From Pilasporangium apinafurcum (Eukaryota > Oomycota > Peronosporomycetes > Pythiales > Pythiaceae), in contig BCKE01000059.1 of the NCBI GenBank assembly GCA_001600495.1, positions 7,841 to 71,840 of the forward strand: a stretch of 64,000 nucleotides of DNA. Direction: 5' to 3'. Position numbers and translations under genes: made by a program. The first letter of the stretch is position 1. Each line of letters begins with the position of its first letter. This document shows, one piece after another, positions 53,010 through 62,817 of this stretch. The notes beneath the pieces are model-generated. The model had not been told where the DNA came from. It did not search any database and saw nothing but the letters and a program-made list of their open reading frames with translations.

Positions 53010-53359
53010 CTGCTATGATTCTGGTTACAGGTTGGACTTCCCATTATGCAGAAGCAGGCACTTCCACAATTGCAAACGAAATTTGACTTGTTCACGAAAG
53101 TGGAAGCTTGGTGAAGTGCTTTCTTCCGCTTGTTTAATCTCTTGCTGTTCATTCTCGCACATCATCATCCATCTTGAGAGTTTTCGATACGATGATCTCT
53201 TCAAATAATGCTAATTGGCAAGGATACGTTTGTACCCACGATGACCTCCATCAAACTCAAGGAAAATACTGCTGGAGTCCTAGAAAATGAATTACAGATT
53301 TTATTGGAACCTCATAAGATCATATCCGATACCAAGGTACGAGTAACTCAAAAACGAGC

Positions 53360-53740
53360 TCCTATTTTTTGTTCGGGTCTGACTCAACAACAAAAGCTAG
53401 TTAAGACTAGACAGCCGCGGAATAAGCATCGCCGACATCTGGACTCGATGAATCCAAGAGAGTAGGTGTTCATTTTTGAGAAAGATGTCTCTAATGTGAT
53501 GTTTGCCTTCCTTTTGCACTGATACTACCATGTCACGCTTTCTGGACAATCATTTTGATTTCTCACGCCCTCGATCTCCTCGGGCATGCATTATCACCAC
53601 TTCGCATTCGTTCTTGAAAAGAAGCAAGCCCATCGTGGAGAATTGGAAATAAGTTTCTGGTTCTATCGATAGGGATTGCTTCACTTCAAAAAGCACGTCA
53701 AAGTCTATCCTACTCGTAGGAGAAATGGGAGATAGAGGTT
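53360..53740 (-). pseudogene. IS607/Fanzor deletion remnant (copy D)
   Basis: It starts with the diverged terminus, then a hairpin (TCCTAC/GTAGGA, 53708-53721), and follows copies C and E through the decayed recombinase start. The middle is deleted and the left edge matches copy E. Confidence 0.65.
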
Positions 53741-53864
53741 AAGGTAAATTAGATGATATTCATAACTGATAAAATTCGTTAGATGTTTTATAAGGTTAGT
53801 TTGACATCCATTTGATTTCCCAACTGGCACATGCCAAGTTGAAGAGCTACAGTAGATCGAAAAG

Positions 53865-54608
53865 ATGGAGTCATTGGAGTCATTCTGGGAAAAAGCGCGT
53901 GCGGGTGCCAGCAGAGCAAGCGGAGCGATGGTCGGCAGGGCCAAAGGCGTCACGGACGCGATGGAGGATAAGGCAAAGCAATTGAAGGGTAAAACAGAAG
54001 AAACCGCTAAATACCTGAAATACTCGGTCGAAGATAAAGCCAAGCACCTCAAGGATGTCGTCGAAGATAAAGCGAAAGATGTGAAAGAGAGCGTGGAGGA
54101 GAAAGCAAAAGGTGTGAAGGATTCGCTCAAGGAAAAGATGTACGACACTGCTGCACGTGCTGAGAAGAAAGCGATTGACATGAAAGAGACCGTGGCGGAG
54201 AATCTGCAGAAGAACAAGCAACATCTGCAAGAAAGCGCAGAGGAAGAAGCTATGCGTTTACGACGTCGCGCTGAAGAGAAGGCGTCTGAACTGGCAACGA
54301 CAGCCGGTAAAATGAAAGAGCAATCGAAGGAGAAAGCACGCGAGATGAAGGTAACTGCGCAGGAGAAATTACGTGAATCGATAATGAACAGCGCCGACAA
54401 ACTTCGCCGGTCATCTTCTGAAGTAGTGGAGAGAATTGACCCACGCACACAAGCACGACGCATGCGCAACGGCTTGCTGGTTATTGGATTTGCTGGAATT
54501 TTCATTTATGGATTTGCGTCCAATTTGCCGAGTGCAGTGGCAAAATATCAGTTGGAGAGGATTAAGATCCAAGAAGAATCGCGTACAATCTCTAAAGACA
54601 AAGCATAA
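53865..54608 (+). CDS. LEA-like amphipathic repeat protein with C-terminal membrane anchor
   Basis: 247 residues, single exon. The core (about 20-190) is made of 11-residue-like repeats such as VEDKAKHLKDV, VEDKAKDVKES and VEEKAKGVKDS. These form long charged amphipathic helices like group 3 LEA or apolipoprotein-like proteins. Near the end there is one hydrophobic segment (GLLVIGFAGIFIYGFASNL), followed by a short tail. Such proteins coat or stabilise membranes during drying or stress; a role here, for example on a mitochondrial or ER membrane, is inference. It lies about 120 bp after the Fanzor remnant. Confidence 0.7.
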   Translation: MESLESFWEKARAGASRASGAMVGRAKGVTDAMEDKAKQLKGKTEETAKYLKYSVEDKAKHLKDVVEDKAKDVKESVEEKAKGVKDSLKEKMYDTAARAEKKAIDMKETVAENLQKNKQHLQESAEEEAMRLRRRAEEKASELATTAGKMKEQSKEKAREMKVTAQEKLRESIMNSADKLRRSSSEVVERIDPRTQARRMRNGLLVIGFAGIFIYGFASNLPSAVAKYQLERIKIQEESRTISKDKA

Positions 54609-54926
54609 ACACTTCCATTACTTGTTCAGTTGAAGTAAGCCGTTTTATAGCAGCAGGAATAGTTGGTTAGTTAACATTCTTCAACGAAGAAAAGGCCTTA
54701 TTTACTGCACGGTTGCTCGTCTTTGCTTTACTTCGCTGCGATCGGGGCGTTTGCTTGCTTCAAAGAGCAACAACCAGCGAGGTTTCTTGCCTGCCTCTTT
54801 TTTTTGCAATTCTCTGCGCCGTTTCTTGCTTTCAATTTTGGCATTGATCCATGCCAAGTACTCCGCTTTTACCTTTTTGTACGCATGATGAACTCACAGA
54901 TCAGTCTTTCCTTCTATTTATCCAAT

Positions 54927-56426
54927 TTAACGACACCTAATTCGCACCTCTGTCCGCCATTTGACATATTCTTCCTCGTCAAACATGCTGCCACCAGTGC
55001 CATCTTCTGATGATATTGCTTCCTCTCCACCTTCTGCTTCCCCATTCTCGTCTTCTTCTTCTGTGACCGTAAAGGCACTGGGACTCCGCCAACTTTCCGA
55101 ACTGCTCATACTCCGTTTTGACTCTTTCTTCACCAGCAGTTCGCGTGTACTGCTGCCATTGGGGCTCAACCCACCCATGGAACGCATGCTTCCTTTTGAA
55201 TCGAGACGGCGCATGCTCGGTTTACTCAATAGACACTTGCTGGAAGTAGCGAACATATTCTGCATCCAGTAACAGATTTGTCAGACCATTTTTCATGATA
55301 GAAATATTAATACGTGCTACTTTCACCCTGCTGGACATGCGGTTGAATCGATTCGCCTCCATAAACAAACGTCGTTGATGCTGTCGAGGAATTAGGGAAA
55401 CTTTTTAAGTTAGACTTAACATGATCATCCAGCGTGATGGTAAATAAATCGTACCATCTCCAAGTCATTCGGGTCGTCCGATATTTCTAGCGATTGGATG
55501 GCTTTCTGTATTCATTTGCCAGATGTCACAGCTGAGTCGCTAAGGTATACAACATTCGTTCTAAACACACCCAGCTTACAGTATTGCGTCGTTTCCAGAT
55601 GGGCATGTCATCAGTAGTGACAGCGTCACCTGCACTTCGACATTCTCTGGCAGAATCAACATGACAATCGATCAAGTCGGCGTAGTCTTCGTCATGACCG
55701 TGGGATTCATCCAAAAGCTTCTCTGTGATCTATTGACCATATTCAATATTAGTTCCACGTTGGTTCCCATTTCATCTTCAATGTCACACCTCTTCCAAGT
55801 CGTTGTAGCTGATCACTCGAGGTAAGCTCAAAAAGGAGCTGAGTGTGCGAGCAAGGCGTAAAGCAGCGATTTTCTCACCACTTTGTCCAGCATTTTCGTC
55901 ATACCGCACACTGTTGGCTTTACGAAAGCTTTTCATCGTGTCAATACGCGGTATAACTGTCGAAAAGTTATCCTCTGCCTCTTTTGCTTCCGCTTCTTCG
56001 TCGTCGTTATCTACAGAAGCATCGTATTCTTCCTCTTCATCCTCAAAATCCAGCTCATCATCAGGTAGAACTTCCGCAGTGTTATTGGCAATTTTCAGCA
56101 ATGCAATGGTGCGTGTTCGTCGCAAGATCAGATCAATGTGATCATCCACAGTCAGCTCCTCTTCGTTACTCCTCTCGTCGTCTGAATCTTCTTCGTCATC
56201 GGAACCAAACCTCAGTACTTTCTTCGCCTCTTTTGAAGGAATATTGTATCCTAAAGAAACACAACGACTCGTAAATTCAGCTTTCATCAGCTCGAGAATG
56301 TCATGGTTTTGTGTATTAAGAGTAAATCTCTAGTCACAACGCTCAAACGTACGATATTTTAGTTCGTTGACTTGTTCCAATGCCTTTGTGACACGTGTGT
56401 GCCTGTCAATGTTTAGCTCTTCCATT
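54927..56426 (-). CDS. unrecognised acidic protein, several exons
   Basis: Coding segments on the minus strand: near 56353-56426 (MEELNIDRHTRVTKALEQVNEL), 55784-56330 (NHDILELMKAEFTSRCVSLGYN and long Asp/Glu runs, SDDEEDSDDERSNEEEL), about 55540-55735 (LLDESHGHDEDYADLIDCHVD), a small exon near 55345-55390 (RRLFMEANRFNRMSSRVK) and 54927-55255 (a Ser/Arg-rich then Glu-rich end, EYVKWRTEVRI). Splice borders are tentative. No domain is recognised. The stretch between 54609 and 54926 holds only the two genes' 3' regions. Confidence 0.5.
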
Positions 56427-57235
56427 TGTTATGACGATGCTTGTAGTCAGCTAATCAACTGACTGACTGTTTTACGAGAAACATAGGCGACATCTATTTA
56501 TTGTGCGACTGCTCCCGAGAAGCTGTATCTGCTTATTACATTGTCCAGATTAGAAATTGCATCGTGCTTAAGATGATGAACGACGTCTGTAATGATTGTG
56601 TATTGCTTATGTCTTTGCTCTCTTTCATTTCTGCTTTTCATTCACCTTTCGGTTCTTTGGCTACATCTGAAGAGCTGCTTCCTTCATGTATTACTATTCA
56701 GGCTCCTTATTTTTATCCAACGCTTCTTCTGCAGTCAGTCTTTTGGCCAAATCGCCATGCAGCAATCGCTTCAAAATATCGTCCCCTCTCCTCACAAATG
56801 TTACCACTGACGAGGCAATACTGTGTCAGGCACTATAGCAGATAGCTTCCATCATCCACCACTGCACAAATCAAGCTGCATTTGGCCATCTCTTCATTAT
56901 CTTTTTCCAAAACGAACGATGACTTGCGAGTTTTCAGCGACCATGTTTAATCACTTCACCAATTGATGTTGAAGGAGGAAATATCGTAAGCCTTTCGCAA
57001 TGGTACGACATTATGATGTAATGACTCGCGGCCCACATACTTGGGATAGTCATCAATTTTCAATGATCAAATACTGTCTGTATGCATCGCAGCAGTCTCA
57101 GTTTCTGCATTTGTAAATCTAGAAGCACCTCCAATACCCAGGTCTTCCGGTTCAAAATCAGACTCAGCTTACCTAGCCATCAATGCGAGCTTTTGTATGA
57201 AAAATATGTCTTGATGGAAAAGTCAATTTGATGTG
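56427..57235. other. intergenic stretch
   Basis: No convincing gene. It lies between the start of the acidic-protein gene and the stop of the coiled-coil gene. Two overlapping frames near 56501-56845 lack codon structure. Confidence 0.45.
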
Positions 57236-59618
57236 CTATAGTCTATGCAGGCCTGTTGCCGATTGTGGCCGCACGCGGGCTTTATTTTTCACTTGCTGCA
57301 GTGAAATAAGCGTAGATGGATCGATCGATCGGAACGATCCATTATCAAATTCCGGAACTTGTGTCACTACGTTGCTATGTCGGAGCTGTACGACTGACGC
57401 GCTTCGTGGACGAGCTGGTTGCGTTACGTTTGAGTCGGTATTTAGAGTTTGTATGGAAGAATGGTGAGTGCGTAAATCGATTTTATCACTGCGTTGGTCA
57501 TATATTTGGCGCTCATTGCTGCTTTCCCAGGTCCAGTCTTCGTCCGTGCTATCATCGTCTCCATCTACATCATTCCGTAGCAGGGGATCTGCATCCTTTG
57601 CATTGGAAACGGTACTCGTATTTGCATGTAGCTGTGATCTTGTTGGTTTTTTTGTAGTTTGTGCTGTTGTCGCAGTTGCTGACTGGAGAACTAACCGGAA
57701 TCGCTCTTCAAGGAACTCGTTTCGCCGACGCAATCGCTTGACTTCATTCAATGCACAATATGACGAAGACTTGGTTAACCGACGTGCACCATCTACTGGG
57801 CGTGGTGGGGATTTGTCTCTGGACATTGTGGCAGTGAGTTGTTTATTAGTGTTAGTGATCGTCTTGGAACACGTCAGCACGGATTTATCCAGCTCAGAGT
57901 GTAAATGGTCACACATGTTCATGAGCTGCATCCGCTCCTGGCGAAATAATCGGTTTTTCTGCTTATGGTGGTATTCAGACGCAATCATTTTGCGGATTTG
58001 CACTTGCATACCCTCCAAATCCTTCTCCAACTGCTCAATCTTTGACCGATAATGACTGAGCAGGTATGGATTCTCATTGGCTTGGCTACGAAGCTCCGCT
58101 CCACCTTTGATGCCGTCATTGACTGGAGAACCAGCCGCGATTTCGCCAGAGTGACTGGTAATATTCCCACCGAAATTGAGCAGATTATCCATTGATTCCA
58201 CGGATTTTAGTTTGATGGAATGACTGCCTATGCCTGCAGCTTTGACTGAAGCATGGACTTGAGAATGCTTCACCATCTGCAACGACGTGAACAATCGATT
58301 ATATTCATCCTTCGTTTGCTGCACCAAATTATCACGCTCTTTTAATGCTCCTTTCGTACGCAAGAGCTCGGCATCCACATTCTCGAGCTTCTTCTTGAGT
58401 TCATCCACCAATACTTTCTGTTTCTTGACTTCTTTTTCCAGTCTGGCACAGTTCTGCGCCTGAGTTGTGTGGCGATAACCGACAATCTGTTGCTGCATAC
58501 GCTGAAGTTCTTTATTTGCCTCTTCATTTGTGGCTTTGGCTTTTAGGAGTTTGGCCTCGCACTCTCCAAGAGCACGTCGTAGTGCCCGAATCTCTACAGT
58601 GTCGCCACCATCACAATTAGTACTACCATTTGTCGAGATACTGCTGTTTTGAGGTGTTAACGCTGAAGCATGAATACTGGCTTTGTCCAACAACTGTTTC
58701 TTGTCTTTACGTAAAGTAGTGTTAGCTTCCTTCATAATCTCAAGCTATAGATGGATATGCTGTGAGAAGCTCCAAGACATGGGATGATAAAGAGAACGAT
58801 GAGCCGCATACCTCATGCTGTTGGTTCACCAATTGCTGTTCCTTGTTGCTGTTTTCCTCTCGTAATCGATGGAGTTCGGTATTTAAAAGTTCTAATGAGC
58901 GCTTGTATTGCTTCGTTAGTCGCTGCTTTTCACATTCACTTATTGTGATTTGCCCCAATGCAATTTCCAACTGTTGCTTGTACTTTGCACTCTCCTCACA
59001 TTGTTGCTGCATGGCTTCCTGATTTTCTCTTTCGTCACTAATCCATGTACAACAATGTATCAGCTGTGCGATTTTTAACTCCCATCAGATGTTGTTATTG
59101 CCGCTAGAGCGATGCACTTACAGTGCCTTGCGAGAGGCCATCGTGGCGAGTGTCTGCCCCATTCTACGTTGTTGCTCCGTCTGCGATGTGAACTGAAGTC
59201 TTAACTGTATGCGCAACGCATTCAACAGTGAAATAGGATCTCCCTCCGCTTTTTTCAGAAATTGTTCCTTCCGCTTTAACCGCGCAAATGGAGTCTCTTG
59301 CTCATGGGATGTAGAAGTGATAGTTTCGTCTTCGTCATCTCGCTCTTCAGTTGCAGTGCTTCGATCCATCACTTCCATGAAGAAATCGACTAAAGCCATT
59401 TCCAGACGGTGGAGCCGCTTGAGCTTGACTTGGGCAGCATTTAAGTGGTCTGCGAGATGTTTCATCTAGTAGTACACAAACAATGCATGGCTGTAAGATA
59501 TTAGTTGAGTGTACGCATATACTTTTAAGCTTCGTACCTCATTGGAACTCGAGCAGCTGGCCGAACTTGATCCATGGTCTGCACATATTATGATCCTCTG
59601 GCGTTCAGGAGATCGCAT
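57236..59618 (-). CDS. coiled-coil protein of unknown role
   Basis: Four likely exons: about 59538-59618 (MRSPERQRIIICADHGSSSA), 59122-59465 (MKHLADHLNAAQVKLKRLHR), about 58812-59025 (KYKQQLEIALGQITISECEK) and 57236-58740. The middle is a long coiled coil (LEKEVKKQKVLVDELKKKLE, SKIEQLEKDLEGMQVQIRKM, LHSELDKSVLTCSKTITN). The tail is Ser/Arg-rich with an acidic patch (DVDGDDDSTDEDWTWE) and ends PQSATGLHRL. It could be a centrosomal, basal-body or cytoskeletal protein, but no family match is evident. Confidence 0.65.
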
Positions 59619-59782
59619 CACGTCTTGTCTTTTTTAACGTATCGCTATCTCTACAAGCACAGCAGATATATTTAGACACGATCATAATTGTGCACTAAAA
59701 TGCTCGAGTATATGACATAATACCGATCTCCTCGACATAGGTGGCCACCACAAATTCAATTATCACGTTGCTCATCCGGCCC

Positions 59783-62695
59783 TCATATTTTCCCATCTGC
59801 TCCACTTGTGTCATGTGATGGGAAAAGCAGATTCGGAAACTTCTTCGCGATGACATAAAACTCATCGAGACTCATCTTGCCATCACCGTTGTCATCAGCT
59901 TGTTTCATGATCGTCTCCGCCTTCTTTTTGACTTGCGCCTCAGTCGTCATGTGGTTGGCCTTGAGGATATTCACAAGTTCTTCCTCGGTAATGAATCCGT
60001 TGTGGTCATCATCAAAGATCTCAAAGCAAAACTTGACGCGCTGCGTGCGGTCTGCTCCTTCCACAAAATTCACGATACCTAACAGAATCTCTCGCAAATC
60101 CGCCCCTTCTTCACTCTGGCCATCTTCTGTGTACAATGCGAATAGTCGACGATATTCTCCGGTTGCTTCGACATCGAACAGTATGCAAAAATCGTCGAAA
60201 TCGACACTTTCCTTGTGCATATGCCGAAATTTTTGAAAAATCCGAGTCAACAAGTCTATGCTCGGATTGATATCATCCACAAATCGCTTCATTAGCCGCT
60301 TCTTCTCCTCCTTAACCTCCAACTGTCGTGCTTTCTCCTCTGACGTCGTCTCTTTCGTGATCAACTGAACGTCTACTGGATTCTCTGCTTCTTCGATGCG
60401 AGTAAGCGCGAAATCGGGGCTGCTTGGATCGGGATGGATGACCATGCGACGAAATTCTTCAAAGCTGACCTGACCGTCTCCGTCAATGTCGCAAAGCTTG
60501 ACCATCTCATCGATTTCATCGTCTGTAATGAGTTCGCCCATACAGATCAGCAAATGTCGAAGCTCTGCAGCACCGATAAAGTTGTTTTTGTCCAGATCAA
60601 AAAATTTGAACGCTCCAAAGATCTCTTCTTCTGTGAATTCATTTGAGCTACACAATACATACAGCGTAGTCAGGTATGTATAAAGTAAAGCATTGGGCAG
60701 AATATAGCACATTCCATACTTTTCCACAGTACTCGCTTTCGTCTTGGTAGCTGTCGAGACAGCGCTCACTTTTCCGCTTATTGGAGCTCCAGTGACACTT
60801 GTAGAGGTGATATCTACCTCAGTTCCCGCCGATAGAGATAGTGCAGCTGTTTCTTTCGTTCGTCGATCTTTCTCGTTGAAACGATCCATTCCAATCTGAT
60901 GCTGAGGATACGCGATGCCTGGTGGCCCAACAAAACTCATCTCCAGGTGCAGTTGGCCTGCGGGATCCTTGTTGCCAAATTTGCCTTTCACCCAAAGATT
61001 AAGCCAGTCATCTAAGTACCCATAACGGAAGATTGGGAGAAGTGACATGGTAGCAGCGCCAATAAGGTCGTCGTTGCCGATCGAGTCTTCATCCCAAACT
61101 TCAATCAGGATGTTGTACTGATCTACAACTTGAAACGTGAAGATCTCATCTTCCCATTCAGGTTCGCGACCGCCGTCAGTGTCTGTCTTGGTCTTCGTCA
61201 CGATCTTCGTTGCCTTACCTTCGAGGGTGAATTTTACATACGGGTCTTGTCGGCCAATGGCATCTACACTACGTAGTTGCTTAGCCGCAAGACAGTGAAT
61301 AGTCAGCACACCAGCAGGAAGGAACTCGAGCTTGAGTAGCACCTCCCCTGCACTCTGTCCACTGTTTCGCAACGAAATTGCGTGTTCTTGTGGCCCCAGT
61401 TTCTCCATGAAATGCAGCACTGAGAACCACGCGTCACCGATAAGATCATCGCTGCCAATGTCTTCGTCATAGACGCTCAAATGCATCTTATGTACCCATA
61501 ATTCATCTGTGATCCAGAACAATAACTCTTCTTCACCAAAATACGGGTTTCGACCGCCTTTCTGGATCGTTTTCCCACGCTTCGTGAATTGTCCTATGGT
61601 TAATTTGCAATACGGATCTTGTTTGCCGATGAGCTCCATACTTTTGAGGTTGCGTCCTTCGATCAACACAATGGAGAACATCCCCATCAACGCGATGTCC
61701 ATTTTGATCTCCACATCCAGCTCACCACAGGTCACGTCGCCGCGCGAGGGCAGTGTGAGTGGCAGTGTTTCCTTGTGTACTTGCCCATCAAAGAACCTTA
61801 ACGCTGAGAACGAGACTTCGCCCAGTAATTCGTCCGACAGCAGGTTTTCATCATACACTTCCAGTTTGATCGGTACGTCACCGTCAGTCACAAGTGCGGC
61901 GGGGTCTGTGAGATCGAACGAGATGACTTCTTCATGGAAGAGCACGGTAGAGGTGCATTTCTTGAGCGTCTTGCTTTTCGCCTCTTTGGCAGCCAATGGG
62001 TGCGTACCGATCTTGATTTTTACATACGGATCAGCACTAAATTTCTTCTCGCTACCGCCTTTCTTGGTGAGATGATGCGCTTCCAACAGCTTGAAATTAA
62101 GTCGTCCGCGGCGAAGCAGCGACTCAATGTGACTACGCTGGTCCTCTGGTGATATTTGCTGCTCTTCTGGAGCTGGAGTATCTGGTGTTTTCACAGGCGG
62201 CGGTTCTTTCGGTGGTTGGGGTGGAGGACCGCGTGGAGGTCCAGGTGGAGCACCAGGTGGTGGACCAGGGATTCCTCCTTTTGGTGGGCCAGGTGGAGCT
62301 CCGGGAGGAGGGCCCGGCGGAACGTTAGATGGAGGACCTCCAGGCGGCGGACCAGGTACATTTCCAGTAGGCAAACGTGGTGGTGCACCGGGCGGAGGTC
62401 CTGGTGGTGTACCAGCTGTCGTGGACCCTTTTAGAGGAGCACGAGAAGGTGGACCCAGTGGAGGTCCAGGTGGTGGACTACGAGGAGGACCAGGCACGGT
62501 TGATGCTTGGGGAGATGGAGCGCTTGGTCGTGGTGGAGGAGGACCACTTGGCCGTGGTGGAGGAGGACCACTTGGCCGTGGTGGAGGAGGACCACTTGGC
62601 CGCGGTGGAGGTGGACCACTGGGTCGTGGAGGTGGAGCGCTTGGACGAGGCGGCGATGACATTGGTAGCGCTGAGTAATTTGTACTGCTACTCAA
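59783..62695 (-). CDS. proline-rich, triple-C2, four-EF-hand protein
   Basis: Calcium and membrane-binding architecture not known to me from a named family. Pro-rich N-terminus (about 1-175) with PPPPRPSG repeats. Three C2 domains follow: about 200-320 (DPYVKIKIG, LEVYDENLLSDELLGEV), 330-450 (KQDPYCKLTIG, SVYDEDIGSDDLIGDAW) and 455-590 (RQDPYVKFTL, VWDEDSIGNDDLIGAA), each with calcium-type Asp residues. Two EF-hand pairs come next: DLDKNNFIG and DIDGDGQVS, then DDDHNGFIT and DDNGDGKMS. A 72-nt GT-AG intron (60648-60719) is very likely, because its in-frame translation is hydrophobic and interrupts the first EF-hand region. Without it the protein has about 946 residues. Confidence 0.82.
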   Translation of the reverse strand: MSSSTNYSALPMSSPPRPSAPPPRPSGPPPPRPSGPPPPRPSGPPPPRPSGPPPPRPSAPSPQASTVPGPPRSPPPGPPLGPPSRAPLKGSTTAGTPPGPPPGAPPRLPTGNVPGPPPGGPPSNVPPGPPPGAPPGPPKGGIPGPPPGAPPGPPRGPPPQPPKEPPPVKTPDTPAPEEQQISPEDQRSHIESLLRRGRLNFKLLEAHHLTKKGGSEKKFSADPYVKIKIGTHPLAAKEAKSKTLKKCTSTVLFHEEVISFDLTDPAALVTDGDVPIKLEVYDENLLSDELLGEVSFSALRFFDGQVHKETLPLTLPSRGDVTCGELDVEIKMDIALMGMFSIVLIEGRNLKSMELIGKQDPYCKLTIGQFTKRGKTIQKGGRNPYFGEEELLFWITDELWVHKMHLSVYDEDIGSDDLIGDAWFSVLHFMEKLGPQEHAISLRNSGQSAGEVLLKLEFLPAGVLTIHCLAAKQLRSVDAIGRQDPYVKFTLEGKATKIVTKTKTDTDGGREPEWEDEIFTFQVVDQYNILIEVWDEDSIGNDDLIGAATMSLLPIFRYGYLDDWLNLWVKGKFGNKDPAGQLHLEMSFVGPPGIAYPQHQIGMDRFNEKDRRTKETAALSLSAGTEVDITSTSVTGAPISGKVSAVSTATKTKASTVEKYGMCYILPNALLYTYLTTLYVLCSSNEFTEEEIFGAFKFFDLDKNNFIGAAELRHLLICMGELITDDEIDEMVKLCDIDGDGQVSFEEFRRMVIHPDPSSPDFALTRIEEAENPVDVQLITKETTSEEKARQLEVKEEKKRLMKRFVDDINPSIDLLTRIFQKFRHMHKESVDFDDFCILFDVEATGEYRRLFALYTEDGQSEEGADLREILLGIVNFVEGADRTQRVKFCFEIFDDDHNGFITEEELVNILKANHMTTEAQVKKKAETIMKQADDNGDGKMSLDEFYVIAKKFPNLLFPSHDTSGADGKI
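62529..62624 (-). repeat. 24-bp coding minisatellite
   Basis: About four near-identical 24-bp units (GGAGGAGGACCACTTGGCCG plus TGGT on the plus strand), encoding PPPPRPSG in the C2/EF-hand protein. Copy number is likely to vary between strains. Confidence 0.85.
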
Positions 62696-62817
62696 TTTTT
62701 TTTTGTTTTTGCAGATGCATTCCCATAATCAAGCTTTTCATTACCGATGAGCGGCTCTTCAAGTTTAATTCGACACGCTCAAGTGGTAGTAATGAAGAGA
62801 CGATACTTGGTATCTTT

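Larger units (their letters stand above)
52424..53740. mobile_element. composite Fanzor-element remnant, copies B and D
   Basis: The left end is AACCTTTATTCCCCA (52424-52438). The right end on the minus strand is the diverged form TGGGAGATAGAGGTT (53726-53740). The two therefore look like inverted ends of one 1.3-kb unit. Inside lie a plus-strand Fanzor C-terminus of the 10.5-kb type (B, to 52992) and a minus-strand deletion remnant of the IS607/Fanzor type (D, about 53360-53740). Either one remnant sits beside the other by chance, or an insertion joined them. Confidence 0.6.

Noticed and set aside
53705-54505. Minus-strand open frame of 266 residues
   Set aside because: It is the antisense of the LEA-like repeat gene, whose Glu/Lys codons give long Ser/Phe frames in reverse.
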